Shown piece by piece: positions 25,374 through 35,350 of a stretch of 64,000 bases of DNA. Numbering within the stretch: position 1 is the stretch's first letter; each line of letters begins with the position of its first letter. The translations under genes and the position numbers were made by a program. The stretch lies in NCBI GenBank assembly GCA_963810945.1, contig CAWEPI010000008.1:744001-808000 (forward strand). Direction: 5' to 3'. This DNA is from JAOUEA01 sp963810945. GTDB taxonomy: Bacteria; Actinomycetota; UBA4738; HRBIN12. Under the pieces are notes generated by a model. It was not told the origin of the DNA. It ran no database searches and saw only the letters and a list, made by a program, of their open reading frames with translations.

Positions 25374-25505
25374 ACAGGGTCCGCTGAACTACGTACGTAG
25401 CTCGTGGTCATAGATGACTACGGATGTCCTCCCCGGACTCAAGAACGACCCCCCCACACGCCGATACGGGAGCCCTACAGCCGGAACGACGGGTTTGGAG
25501 GCTCC

Positions 25506-26302
25506 ATGACGCGTACGTGGAAGAGGCGAGCAGCAGGACTGGGACTGGCGGGCTGTCTGTTCCTCGGGATGGTCGTGGTCAGCGCGGGGGCGGTGTCGTC
25601 CCTCGACGCGGCCGTCCATATGCGCAAGGACATGAAGAAGACGCTCTTCCATCTTCAGGACGTGCGTCACGACCGCCGGCAGCAGCTCCAGAAGTGGATC
25701 AACGGGACGAAGCATCGCCTGAACGACCTGTCGCGGGTCGTCGAGGACCGTTCGCTGCACGGGAGCGTGCGTCACGACGTCTCCAAGGAGCAGGCCAAGG
25801 TCCATCGGCTCAAGATGCGCAAGAAGCACGTGATCGCGACGATCCGCGCACGCTTGACGCGCCTGAAGGCCCAGCGCAAGGCCCTCGCGGATTGGATCGC
25901 CACCTACGTGATCTTCCTGCTGTGCCCCGTCGACGGGCCCCACTCGGTCGCGGACAACTTCGGCGTGATGGTGAACATCCCCGGCGTGCCGCCGCACATC
26001 CATCAGGGCAACGACATCTCGGCCCCGGCCGGGACGCCGATCGTGGCCCCGTTCGACGGCACCGCGGTGGCCACCAGCAACGACCTCGGCGGCCTGGCGG
26101 TGGACGTCTACGGCGCGCTCGGCCACGTGTACAACGCCCACCTATCGAGCTACGGGAAGCTCGGCGCGGTCAAGGCCGGCGACGTGATCGGCTACGTCGG
26201 CTACGACCGGCGACGCGACCTCGTCCGCACGACCACTTCGAGTGGCACCCGAACGACGGGCCCGCGGTCGACCCGCACCCGTTCCTGATGACCGTCTGCT
26301 GA
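25506..26302 (+). CDS. M23-family peptidase (murein hydrolase type), frameshift near the end
   Basis: GGAGG precedes ATG 25506. Signal segment LGLAGCLFLGMVVVSAGAV, then a coiled coil of about 100 residues rich in Lys/Arg/Gln, then the LytM domain: HSVADNFG, HQGNDISAPAGTPIVAPFDG, and VYNAHLSSYG. The zinc-site His-x-His is HDHFEWHP, which lies in another frame after about base 26205, so one or two indels occur there; the repaired protein ends FLMTVC at 26302. EnvC/NlpD-like layout. Role in cell-wall remodelling is inferred from family. Confidence 0.85.
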
Positions 26303-26329
26303 CGCCCTCCCGCGTTCGCGACGCGACAC

Positions 26330-26360
26330 GCACCCCCGGCCAACGAGCGGCCGGGGGTGC
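26330..26360. terminator. strong bidirectional hairpin between M23 gene and gyrA
   Basis: Perfect 12-bp stem GCACCCCCGGCC/GGCCGGGGGTGC with a 7-base loop, placed between two convergent stops. No long U tract on either side. Confidence 0.85.
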
Positions 26361-26389
26361 GTTCACGTTTCGCGGGCGGCGGCCTGGAG

Positions 26390-28843
26390 CTACTCCTCGT
26401 CGTCGTCCATCTGGGTGATGACGGGGGCGAGGGCCACCACGGTGGCGCCGTCCTCGACACGCATCGTCCGCACCCCCTGGCTGGCCCGGCCCACCCTGCG
26501 GATCTGCCCGGCGGGGACCCGCACCACCTGTCCGCTGGAGGAGATCACGAACATGTCGATGTCCTTGGTCCCGATGTAGGCACCTGCGAGCAGCCCGGTC
26601 TTCTTCGTGAGCTGGTGCCCGATCACGCCCTTGCCACCGCGTCCCTTCGTGGGGTAATCGGCGAGCTTGGAACGCTTGCCGTAGCCCTGTTCGGTCACGC
26701 TGATCAGCTCCTCGCCGTCGGAGACCATGCCCACCGCGAGCACCCGGTCGTCCTCGGCGAGCCGCATCCCGATCACGCCGCCCGTGGCGCGCCCCATCGG
26801 CCGGGCGAGGGATTCCTTGAAACGGATGGCCTGGCCCTTGCGCGAGACCAGGATGACCTCGTCGGTGCCGTCGGTGAACTTCACGTCGATCAGCTCGTCG
26901 CCCTCACGCAGGTTGATCGCGATGAGGCCGGTCCGCGGCGAGTCGTACTCGGGCAACGCGGTCTTCTTCACGATGCCGTTCTTGGTCGCGAAGATCAGGT
27001 AGCGGCCCTCGTCGTACTCCTTCAGATCGACGACGGCGCTGATCTTCTCGTCGCCGTCGAGGGCGACGCCCGGCAGGTTGGCGGCGTAGAGGCCGCGGGC
27101 GGTCCTGCCCGACTCGGGGATCTCGTGCGCCTTCACGCGGTAGACCCGGCCCTTCGTGGTGAAGAAGAGCATCCAGTGATGGGTGGTGGTGGTGAAGACG
27201 TGCTTCACCACGTCCTCCTCCTTGAGGTTCTGTCCCCGGACCCCCTTGCCGCCGCGCCCCTGCCGCTTGAACGAGTCCATCGCCAGCCGCTTCACGTAGC
27301 CGGCCCGGCTCACGGTGATGACGACGTCCTCCTCCGCGATCAGGTCCTCGTCGTCGAAGTCGCCGTCCTCGGCCTTGATGGAGGTGCGGCGCCCGTCGGC
27401 GTGCTTCTTGCGGATCTCCGCGAGCTCCTCCTTGATCACGCCGCGCAGCTTCACGGGGTCGTCGAGGAGGGAGTTGAGGTACGCGATGCGCTCCAACAGG
27501 TCGGCGTGCTCTTTGTCGAGCTCCTCGCGCGCGAGACGCGTGAGGCGGCGCAGCGGCATGTCCAGGATGTGGTTGGCCTGGATCTCCGTGAGCTTGAACT
27601 GCTTCATCAACTTGGTGCGCGCCTCGTCGGCGTCCTGCGAGCCGCGGATGGTCTTGATGACCTCGTCGAGGTGGTCGAGCGCGATCAGCAGGCCGAGGAC
27701 GATGTGGTCGCGCTCCTCCGCCTTGCGCAGGTCGTAGCGCGTGCGCCGGGTGACGACGTCGACCTGGTGGTCGACGTAGTAGCCGATCATCTCGGCGAGG
27801 TTCAGCGTGCGTGGCACGCCGTCGACGAGCGCGAGCATGATGACGCCGAAGCTCTCCTGCAGCTGCGTGTGCTTGTAGAGCTGGTTCAGGACGACGGCGG
27901 GGTTGGCGCCGCGCTTGGTCTCGATCACGAGGCGCATGCCCTGGCGGTTGGACTCGTCCTTCAGATCGGCGATGTCCTTCACGCGGCCCGTCTTCACCAG
28001 GTCGGCGATCTTCTCGGCCAGGCGCGCCTTGTTCACCTGGTACGGCAGCTCCGTGACCACGATCTTCGACTTGCCGGCCGAGCCCTCCTCCACCTGCGTC
28101 ACCGCACGCACCTTGATGGAGCCGCGCCCGGTCTCGTAGGCGTCCCGGATCCCTTGGCGCCCCATCACGGTGGCCCCCGTCGGGAAGTCCGGGCCCTTCA
28201 CGAACTTCATGAGGTCCGTCGGCGTCGATTCCGGGTTGTCCAGGTAGAAGACGACCGCGTCGATCACCTCGCCCAGGTTGTGGGGCGGGATGTTGGTGGC
28301 CATGCCCACCGCGATGCCGCCCGCGCCGTTGACGAGGAGGTTGGGGAACCGCGCGGGCAAGACGGTGGGCTGCTGTTCGTACCCGTCGAAGTTGGGGACG
28401 AAATCGACCGTCTCCGAGTCGATGTCGCGCAGCATCTCCATCGCCATGGGCGCCAGCCGCGCCTCCGTGTAGCGGTAGGCGGCCGCGGGGTCGCCGTCGA
28501 CCGAGCCGAAGTTGCCGTGGCCGTCGACGAGCGGGTAGCGCAGCGACCAGTCCTGCGCCATGCGCACGAGGGCGTCGTAGACCGACTGGTCGCCGTGCGG
28601 GTGGTATTTCTTCAGGACGTCGCCGATCACGGCCGCGCACTTGCGGTGCGGGCGGTCGGGCCGGTAGCCGGCCTCGAGCATGGCCCAGAGGATCCGCTTG
28701 TGGACCGGCTTCAGGCCGTCGCGCACGTCCGGCAGCGCCCGGCCCACGATGACCGACATGGAGTAGTCGAGGTACGACCGCTGGATCTCGTCCTCGAGGT
28801 CCACGGGCTCGATGCGCCCGACGAACAACCCTTCCTGCGCCAT
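26390..28843 (-). CDS. gyrA: DNA gyrase subunit A
   Basis: An 817-aa breakage-reunion subunit of gyrase, which introduces negative supercoils. N-terminal domain with LDYSMSVIVGRALPDVRDGL, and the catalytic Tyr in AAAYRYTEARLAPMA. The C-terminal beta-pinwheel has the GyrA box-like stretches QGRGGKGVRGQNL and KGRGGKGVIGHQL. In the quinolone-contact helix the motif reads HPHGDQSVYDA, so the residue matching E. coli Ser83 is Gln. Starts 17 bases after gyrB. A short acidic tail (MDDDEE) ends it. Confidence 0.98.
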   Translation of the reverse strand: MAQEGLFVGRIEPVDLEDEIQRSYLDYSMSVIVGRALPDVRDGLKPVHKRILWAMLEAGYRPDRPHRKCAAVIGDVLKKYHPHGDQSVYDALVRMAQDWSLRYPLVDGHGNFGSVDGDPAAAYRYTEARLAPMAMEMLRDIDSETVDFVPNFDGYEQQPTVLPARFPNLLVNGAGGIAVGMATNIPPHNLGEVIDAVVFYLDNPESTPTDLMKFVKGPDFPTGATVMGRQGIRDAYETGRGSIKVRAVTQVEEGSAGKSKIVVTELPYQVNKARLAEKIADLVKTGRVKDIADLKDESNRQGMRLVIETKRGANPAVVLNQLYKHTQLQESFGVIMLALVDGVPRTLNLAEMIGYYVDHQVDVVTRRTRYDLRKAEERDHIVLGLLIALDHLDEVIKTIRGSQDADEARTKLMKQFKLTEIQANHILDMPLRRLTRLAREELDKEHADLLERIAYLNSLLDDPVKLRGVIKEELAEIRKKHADGRRTSIKAEDGDFDDEDLIAEEDVVITVSRAGYVKRLAMDSFKRQGRGGKGVRGQNLKEEDVVKHVFTTTTHHWMLFFTTKGRVYRVKAHEIPESGRTARGLYAANLPGVALDGDEKISAVVDLKEYDEGRYLIFATKNGIVKKTALPEYDSPRTGLIAINLREGDELIDVKFTDGTDEVILVSRKGQAIRFKESLARPMGRATGGVIGMRLAEDDRVLAVGMVSDGEELISVTEQGYGKRSKLADYPTKGRGGKGVIGHQLTKKTGLLAGAYIGTKDIDMFVISSSGQVVRVPAGQIRRVGRASQGVRTMRVEDGATVVALAPVITQMDDDEE

Positions 28844-28860
28844 GGCCTGCGATCAGCTCC

Positions 28861-30802
28861 TCAGACGTCCAGGTTCTGGACGTACTTCGCGTTGCGTTCG
28901 ATGAAGTCCTTGCGGGAGGCGACGTCGTCGCCCATCAGCACCGAGAAGAGGCGGTCGGCCGCGACGGCGTCCTCGAGGGTCACCTGCAGGAGCGTGCGGC
29001 GCTCCGGATCCATGGTGGTGTCCCAGAGCTGGATGGCGTCCATCTCGCCGAGGCCCTTGAACCGCTGCGGATCGCCGATCTTCTTGCCGTTGGCGTTCTT
29101 GCGGAACTCGTCCCACTCGCGCTCCGTGTAGAAGTAGTGCTCCTGCTTGCCCTCCTTCAGCAGGTACAGGGGCGGCTGCGCGAGGTACACGTATCCCGCG
29201 TCGATCAGCGCCGGCATGTACCGGAAGAAGTACGTGAGCAACAACGTGCGGATGTGCGCGCCGTCCACATCCGCGTCGGCCATCAGCACGATGCGGTGGT
29301 AGCGCGCCTTCTCCAGGTCGAACTCCTCGCCGATGCCCGTGCCGATGGCGGTGATGAGGGCCTGGATCTCCTGGTTCTCCAGGATCTTGTGCAGCCGTGC
29401 CTTCTCGACGTTCAGGATCTTGCCGCGGATGGGCAGGATGGCCTGGCTGGCACGGTCGCGCGCGCTCTTGGCCGAACCGCCGGCCGAGTCGCCCTCCACG
29501 ATGTAGAGCTCGCAGCTGGCCGGATCCGAGAGCTGGCAGTCCGCGAGCTTGCCCGGCAGCGAGCCCGACTCCAGGAACGACTTGCGTCGCGTGAGGTCGC
29601 GCGCCTGGCGCGCGGCCATCCGCGCCTTGGCCGCCGACGAGGCCTTGGCGAAGACACGCTTGGCCTCGGCCGGGTGCTCCTCGAACCAGCTGGAGAGCTG
29701 GCCGTTCACGGTGGTCTCCACGAGCGAGCGCATCGATGCGTTGCCGAGCTTGGTCTTGGTCTGGCCCTCGAACTGCGGGTCGCGCAGCTTCACGGAGATG
29801 ATGGCGATGAGGCCCTCGCGGACGTCCTCGCCGATCAGGTTGTCCTCCTTCTCCTTCAGGAGGCCCTTGGCGCGCGCCCACTTGTTCAGCACGTTGGTGA
29901 GGGCCTTCTTCAAGCCCTCCTCGTGCATGCCGCCCTCGTGCGTGTTGATGGTGTTGGCGAACGAGTAGAACGACTCGGTGTAGCCCGTGTTCCACTGCAA
30001 GGCGATCTCGACCTCGCCGTCGTCGCCCTTCGTGTCGATGTCGATGATCTTGTTGACCGTGTCCTTGCCCTGCGCGAGGTACTTCACGAAGTCCACGAGG
30101 CCGCCGTTGGCCTTGAAGATCTCCTCGGCCTTCGGCTCGACCCGCTCGTCGACGAGCTTGATCTCGGCGCCCTTGTTCAGGAACGCGAGCTCGCGGAGCC
30201 GCTCGGCGAGGATCTCGCGCCGGAACTCGAGGGTCTCGACGAAGATCTCGGGGTCGGGCCAGAACTGCACGCGCGTGCCCGTCTTGGTCGACGCCTTGCC
30301 CTTCGTGAGCTTGCCGAGCGGCTTCCCGCGCTCGTACGACTGTGTCCACGTGAAGCCGTCACGCATCACCTCGACCGTGAGCTTCTCGGAGAGGGCGTTC
30401 ACGACCGAGACGCCCACACCGTGCAGGCCGCCGGAGATGGCGTAGCCGCCGCCGCCGAACTTGCCGCCGGCGTGCAAGCACGGTCAGCACGACCTCCACG
30501 GCCGGACGGCGGTCCTTGGCGCCCGGGATGGGCTTCACGGGGATGCCGCGTCCGTTGTCGAAGACGCTCACCGATCCGTCGGCGTGGATCGTCACCAGGA
30601 TCTTGTCGGCGAAGCCCGCCATGGCCTCGTCGACGGCGTTGTCGACGACCTCGTACACGAGGTGGTGGAGGCCGCGGGAGCTGGTGGTGCCGATGTACAT
30701 GCCCGGCCGCTTGCGGACGGGTTCGAGCCCTTCGAGGATCTGGATGTTGCCGGCGTCGTAACCGGTGCTCTTCTTCGTCGTCCTGGTCGTCTTGGTCGCC
30801 AA
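28861..30802 (-). CDS. gyrB: DNA gyrase subunit B, one apparent frameshift
   Basis: ATPase subunit of gyrase. The N-terminal part in one frame shows QILEGLEPVRKRPGMYIGTT, EVVDNAVDEAMAGF and DNGRGIPV. At about 30475 the frame changes within VEVVLTVLHAGGKFGGG (extra base in cttgcacg). The rest follows to 28861 with GLHGVGVSVVNALS, the TOPRIM EGDSAGGSAKSARDR, and PQRFKGLGEMDAIQLWDTTM. Since gyrB is essential, the shift must be a sequencing error. TTG 30802 with GGAGG upstream is the likely start; ATG 30844 also fits. Confidence 0.95.
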
Positions 30803-30971
30803 CGAGCCTCCGATCGAGCCCGCGCAGCGGCCCACCCATGACATGCGGGGGACGTGCGCGGGAAGGTCACACGAACAGGTGACATTCTACCGAACGGGAG
30901 TGACCTTCGACCCGGTTTCGGGTCACGAGATACACGCTTCTACCTGCGGTTTTACAGGTTTCGCCGGGGAG

Positions 30972-31310
30972 TCACATCGCTCGGACGACGATCTGCACGC
31001 GACGCACCTTCCCGCCGCCCAACGCCTCGTCCGCGCGCCGACGGATCTCCTCGTGGAGGAAGCGCACCTGGGCGCCCCACGGGCCGTTGGATACCTCCAC
31101 CGTGAGGAGCCCGGCCTCGAGGGAAACGGGCTTGGATGCGCGCGACAACCGCTCGCCGGCGACCTCCGGCCACGCACGCGCCAGCTCCGCGACGGGCATC
31201 CCGCGCGCGAAGACGTCCTCGGCCATCAGGCCGTCCACGATGTCCCCGATGGGCACGGCGTCGCTCGAGCGTGCGTCCTTGCGACCGCCGAAGCCCTTCG
31301 AATGCGGCAC
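30972..31310 (-). CDS. dciA: DUF721 protein (DciA-like helicase operator)
   Basis: A 112-aa protein between recF and gyrB, the usual actinobacterial place for DUF721. Core KH-like domain: AEDVFARGMPVAELARAWPE, VAGERLSRASKPVSLEAGLL, TVEVSNGPWGAQVRFLHEEI. DciA, the founding member, helps load the replicative helicase DnaB in bacteria lacking DnaC. None of the genes here is dnaC-like. Four bases separate it from recF. Confidence 0.8.
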   Translation of the reverse strand: MPHSKGFGGRKDARSSDAVPIGDIVDGLMAEDVFARGMPVAELARAWPEVAGERLSRASKPVSLEAGLLTVEVSNGPWGAQVRFLHEEIRRRADEALGGGKVRRVQIVVRAM

Positions 31311-31313
31311 GAC

Positions 31314-32411
31314 TCAGGCCGCCTCTCGAGGGGTGACGGTGCCGGCCTCGATGCGCCAGACGGCGTCCACGACGGCCGGCACGTGCGCGTCGTCGGCCAC
31401 CGAGATCACGACCTGGCCCCCGCGCGCCGCGAGACGCTCCCCGATCTGATCGCGCCGACGTGGGTCGAGCGCGCTGAAGGGGTCGTCCACCAGCAGGATC
31501 GGCGGCTCGCCCAGCTCCAGCGTGACGGCCGACGCGAGCCCCGTGCGCAGGCAGAGTGCCGCCGCCCACGTCTCCCCGTGCGATCCGAACGCGCGCGCGC
31601 CCAGGTCCCGGACCGCGAGCTCCAGGTCGTCTCGATGTGGCCCCACCAGGGAGGTCCTGCGCTGCAGCTCATCTTGTCGTCGGTCCGCGATCTGGGATCG
31701 GAAGGTCTCCTCGACGGCCCCGTCGGCACGGACGTTGGGCCGGTAGATGCACGCGAGCTCGTAGGACGCGAGGTGTTGGAAGTCCTCGCTCGCGTGCGGG
31801 GCCAACAGCCTCACGGCCTCGGACCGGGCCTCGATCAGGGCGGTCCCGGCGCCGATCAGCTCTTCGTCCCAGGCCTCCATCCCCTCGGGCACGCCCGGGC
31901 GGTCCCACTCCTTCAACAGGCGGTTGCGCTGGCGCAGCGCGCGATCGTACGCGGTGAAGAGCGCCTCCTTCAGGGGCCAGAGCGCCATCACCGCCTCGTC
32001 CATGAACGTGCGACGCTTCGAGGGGTCACCGATCACGATCGGGAGGTCGAACGGGCCGAAGAGCACCGCGCGCACCTGTCGGCGGAGATCGCGCTTGCGT
32101 CGCACCGGCGAGCGGTTCACCTTGATGCGGCTCGCGCCCTGCTGCGGGATCTCCACCTCCACCAACACCTTTCCGTGCAGCGTCTCGAACTCCCCACGCA
32201 CGTACGCGGCGTCGGCGCCTTCACGCACCAGGTTCGCGTTGGTCGAGGTCCGGGGCGAGCCGAGCGCGTACAGCACGTGGATCCCCTCGAGGAGGTTGGT
32301 CTTGCCCTCGCCGTTGGGTCCCACGGCAGCGATCAACCCGTCGGGCATCGGATCGATCCGCGTATGCGCATGGTTCCGGAAGTCGCGCAACTCCACCCAG
32401 GCGAGACGCAT
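31314..32411 (-). CDS. recF: recombination mediator RecF
   Basis: A 365-aa SMC-like ATPase that helps load RecA at gaps. The start is canonical (LAWVELRDFRNHAHTRIDPM), with Walker A GPNGEGKTNLLEGI, the signature near VGPHRDDLEL and Walker B PPILLVDDPFSALDPRRRDQ. It lies in the dnaA-dnaN-recF-dciA-gyrB-gyrA order on one strand and probably shares the dnaN transcript. Confidence 0.97.
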   Translation of the reverse strand: MRLAWVELRDFRNHAHTRIDPMPDGLIAAVGPNGEGKTNLLEGIHVLYALGSPRTSTNANLVREGADAAYVRGEFETLHGKVLVEVEIPQQGASRIKVNRSPVRRKRDLRRQVRAVLFGPFDLPIVIGDPSKRRTFMDEAVMALWPLKEALFTAYDRALRQRNRLLKEWDRPGVPEGMEAWDEELIGAGTALIEARSEAVRLLAPHASEDFQHLASYELACIYRPNVRADGAVEETFRSQIADRRQDELQRRTSLVGPHRDDLELAVRDLGARAFGSHGETWAAALCLRTGLASAVTLELGEPPILLVDDPFSALDPRRRDQIGERLAARGGQVVISVADDAHVPAVVDAVWRIEAGTVTPREAA

Positions 32412-32438
32412 GGCGGGGAAGCCTTGCGCTGCAAGCCG

Positions 32439-33551
32439 TCAGCTGACGGCGGCCGGCAGGCGCACCGGCATCACGAGATACGTGTACTCGTCGGCGTCCC
32501 CACGCACGACACCCGGCTTCAGCCCATCACGCACGTCCAGGCGGATCGATTCCCCGTGACACGCGGTGAGCCCGTCCGCCAGGTACTGGGGGTTGAAGGC
32601 CACCGTGAGGTCCTCGCCCTCGTAGCGCGCCTCGACGGTCTCCACGGCCTGTCCCAGATCCGGACTGGAGCTGCTGAGCTTCACGCCGAGCGCGTTGAAC
32701 TCGATCCGCACCGGGGTGGTGTCGCGGGCGAGCAGCCCCACGCGGCGCACGGCATCCAGCAACTGCTGGCGGGAGATCGTCAGGCGGCTCTCGTGTTGCT
32801 CGGGCAGGAGCTGGCGGTAGTTCGGGAACTCGCCCTCGATCAGACGCGAGGTCAACGTGAGATCGCCGATGCGGAAGGCGACCTGGGCGTCATCCAGGAA
32901 CACCGTGACCGAACCCTTCTCGTCCGTCCCGGCGGCCCTGCCGGCCTCGGTGAGGGCGCGCTCGGGGACGATCGCCTTGCCCTCGCCGTCCGCCGTCGCC
33001 ACGAGGTCGCGCACCGCCAGCCGATACGAGTCCGTCGCGACCATGACGACTCCCTCGCGGCTCACCTCGATGAGCACGCCGGTGAGGACCGGGCGGGCCT
33101 CGTCGCGTGAGGCCGCCCGTGCCACCTGGTTCACCGCCTCGGCGAACGCCCCCGCCTCGGCGGTGATCGTGGTGCCGCCGGGTTCCTGCAGGCCCGGGAA
33201 ATCCTCGGCGGGGAGCAGGCGGAGCGTTCCTTCGTATGCAGCGCAGCGGATGTGGGCCTGCGACTGATCGGTCTCGAACTCGACGGGCGCGTCGGAGAGC
33301 GACTTCACGGTGTCGCCCAGGAGCCGCGCCGGGACGAGGGCCACCCCCGCCTCGGAGACCTGGATCTCGATCGACAGCCGCGCGGAGACCTCGAGGTCCG
33401 TGGTGGTGAGCGTGAGCCGCCCATCCTCGGTCGCGTCGATCAGCACGCCCGTCAGCGCCGGGATCCCCGGCCTCGACGACACGCCACGCTGGACGGTCTG
33501 GAGCGCCTCCGACAGCGCATCGCGGTCACACCGGAACTTCACCGTGTCCAC
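32439..33551 (-). CDS. dnaN: DNA polymerase III beta sliding clamp
   Basis: A 370-aa clamp of three repeated domains. It starts MDTVKFRCDRDALSEALQTV with QRGVSSRPGIPALTGVLI, and ends with the usual Met-Pro-Val-Arg stretch (YTYLVMPVRLPAAVS). Normal length. Read 28 bases before recF. Confidence 0.98.
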   Translation of the reverse strand: MDTVKFRCDRDALSEALQTVQRGVSSRPGIPALTGVLIDATEDGRLTLTTTDLEVSARLSIEIQVSEAGVALVPARLLGDTVKSLSDAPVEFETDQSQAHIRCAAYEGTLRLLPAEDFPGLQEPGGTTITAEAGAFAEAVNQVARAASRDEARPVLTGVLIEVSREGVVMVATDSYRLAVRDLVATADGEGKAIVPERALTEAGRAAGTDEKGSVTVFLDDAQVAFRIGDLTLTSRLIEGEFPNYRQLLPEQHESRLTISRQQLLDAVRRVGLLARDTTPVRIEFNALGVKLSSSSPDLGQAVETVEARYEGEDLTVAFNPQYLADGLTACHGESIRLDVRDGLKPGVVRGDADEYTYLVMPVRLPAAVS

Positions 33552-33768
33552 CCCCTGGGTCTTCTGCAGTTCTTCTTATGAGTAGTTCGGTAGTAGGCGC
33601 TGTGGATATCTGGGAAGGTGCGCCGTTTCCCCAGCGTAGCCTGCCTGTCGGACATGGGGACACGCGGTGCGCAACCCTTGTCGCTCTCGGCCCGATGGCC
33701 AGAGCGACAGGAAGTACGCACCGAGGAACCCTGGGTTGTCCACAGGGGATGTGTACATGTGGAGGGCG
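33552..33768. promoter_or_regulatory. oriC: dnaA-dnaN intergenic region, candidate oriC part
   Basis: 217 bases with DnaA-box-like sites: TGTGGATAT at 33601-33609 (ATATCCACA on the other strand) and TTGTCCACA at 33736-33744, the actinobacterial consensus. The usual actinobacterial oriC sits between these two genes, but two boxes are few. Also carries the dnaN promoter. Confidence 0.65.
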
Positions 33769-35199
33769 TCATGCCGCCCCCCTGACGCGCCCGCGGATGA
33801 TGCGCGTGAGGTCCTGGACCTGGCGGAAGGTCGTGTCGCGGGCCCGCATGTCCGCCTCGACCTTCTTGATCCCGTGCAGGGCCGTCGTGTGGTCGCGACC
33901 CCCGAACATCTCGCCGATCTTCACGAGCGAGAGGCCCGTGTTCTCACGCATCAGGTACATGGCGATGTGCCGGGCCTGGGTGAGGGGCCGGGAGCGCGAC
34001 TTGGACATCAGGTCGGCCGTGGAGAGCTGGAAGTAGCCCGCCGTCTCCTCGAGGATCAGCTGCGGCGGGATCTCGTTCTCCGTCTGCGGGATCAGATCCT
34101 GAAGGGCGCGCTCCGCCAGGGTCACGTCGATCGCCTGGTCCGTCAGCTCGGACCAGGCGACCACGCGCACGAGGGCGCCCTCGAGCTCCCGCACGCTCTG
34201 GTCGAACTTGGAGGCCACGAACTCCACGACCTCGGCGGGCACCTCGATCTGGTCGCGCTCCGCCTTGAGCTGGAGGATCGCGATGCGGGTCTCGAGGTCG
34301 GGCGGCTGCACGTCCACGCAGAGCCCCCATCGGAAGCGGCTGACGAGGCGCTCCTCCAGTCCTGCGAGCTCGTGGGGCGGACGATCGGAGGCGATCACGA
34401 TCTGCTTGCCGGAGCCGTGCAGGTGGTTGAAGGTGTGGAAGAACTCGGTCTGCGTCTCCTCGCGCTTCGCGAGGAACTGGATGTCGTCGACGAGCAGGAT
34501 GTCCACCTCGCGGTAGCGCTGGCGGAAGCCGTCACCCTGGCGTTCACGCACGGCCTTGATGAACTCGGTCACGAACTGCTCGGAGGTCACGTACTTCACG
34601 CGGATCCCGGGCGACAGCCGATGCATGTGGTGACCCACCGCGATCAGGAGGTGGGTCTTGCCGAGCCCGGTGGCCCCGTAGATGAACAGCGGGTTGTACG
34701 CGGTGGACGGCGTGGCCTCGGCGACGGCCATCGCGGCCGCGTGCGCGAAGCGGTTGGACGGGCCCGGCACGAACGCGTCGAAGGTGTAGTTGGGGAACGG
34801 CAGTCCAGGCGCCCCCAGGACCTCGGGAGGCGGCAGGAGGTCGGAGGGAGCGCCGATGGCGGCGAAGGCGGCCGGCGGGGGGCCGCTGCGGTCCTCCTCC
34901 GCGTCCAGGCCCTCTTCGGGCTCGGTGCGCAGGCCTTCGTCGACGCCGATCTCGATCTTGACGGGCCGCCCGGCGGCGTCGGCAGCAGCCTCCTCCATGA
35001 GCTGAAGATGGTTGTGTTGCAATCGTTCCCGCACCAGCTGGCTCGGGACCGAGAGCGAGAGCGCGACGTCGCTCAGCGCGATGGGCCGGACGTCGGAGAA
35101 CCACATGACGAGCGTGGTTTCGGGCAGGTCCTCGCGGGCGCGATCCAGGATGTGAGCCCAGGCCTCAAGCGCCGCTTGCTCGGAGAACGCAGCCGACAT
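33769..35199 (-). CDS. dnaA: chromosomal replication initiator DnaA
   Basis: A 476-aa initiator ATPase. Domain I covers residues 1-80 (WAHILDRAREDLPETTLVMW), followed by an acidic linker. The AAA+ domain starts at NYTFDAFVPGPSNRFAHAAA with Walker A YGATGLGKTHL and Walker B DILLVDDIQFL. The C-terminal DNA-binding domain ends with the signature GGRDHTTALHGIKKVE. ATG 35199 is the start (MSAAFSEQ). A possible DnaA box (tatccaca) lies just upstream at 35203-35210. Confidence 0.98.
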   Translation of the reverse strand: MSAAFSEQAALEAWAHILDRAREDLPETTLVMWFSDVRPIALSDVALSLSVPSQLVRERLQHNHLQLMEEAAADAAGRPVKIEIGVDEGLRTEPEEGLDAEEDRSGPPPAAFAAIGAPSDLLPPPEVLGAPGLPFPNYTFDAFVPGPSNRFAHAAAMAVAEATPSTAYNPLFIYGATGLGKTHLLIAVGHHMHRLSPGIRVKYVTSEQFVTEFIKAVRERQGDGFRQRYREVDILLVDDIQFLAKREETQTEFFHTFNHLHGSGKQIVIASDRPPHELAGLEERLVSRFRWGLCVDVQPPDLETRIAILQLKAERDQIEVPAEVVEFVASKFDQSVRELEGALVRVVAWSELTDQAIDVTLAERALQDLIPQTENEIPPQLILEETAGYFQLSTADLMSKSRSRPLTQARHIAMYLMRENTGLSLVKIGEMFGGRDHTTALHGIKKVEADMRARDTTFRQVQDLTRIIRGRVRGAA

Positions 35200-35345
35200 A
35201 TGTATCCACAGAACCTTTCCACAACGGTGGAAAACCCACGGGAAGGTGATTCGCGGTTCGCCTCGGACGGTCGGAGCCGTCTCGCCCTGGGGGGAAGGCG
35301 GAGCGCACGATAGCACGGCGGTTTTCCACACGACCGCTCCCCCGG
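35200..35345. promoter_or_regulatory. dnaA upstream region with DnaA-box cluster
   Basis: Between dnaA and the divergent rpmH. DnaA-box-like words: GTATCCACA (35202-35210), CTTTCCACA (35215-35223) and TTTTCCACA (35322-35330), plus ggtggaaaacc at 35226-35236. They may serve autoregulation of dnaA or form the second half of a split origin. Confidence 0.6.
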
Positions 35346-35350
35346 GGGGT

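Noticed and set aside
23909..25387. A 492-codon frame overlapping the MFS transporter in another phase
   Set aside because: Same-strand shadow; the MFS frame has clear helices and motifs, this one is Arg/Gly/Pro-rich.
26357..29131. A 924-codon plus-strand open frame
   Set aside because: Complementary shadow of gyrA; high-GC third codon positions leave the opposite strand open. Composition is Val/Leu/Arg/His-rich without domains.
30765..33110. A 781-codon plus-strand open frame
   Set aside because: Shadow of the dciA gene, recF and dnaN; no recognisable protein features.
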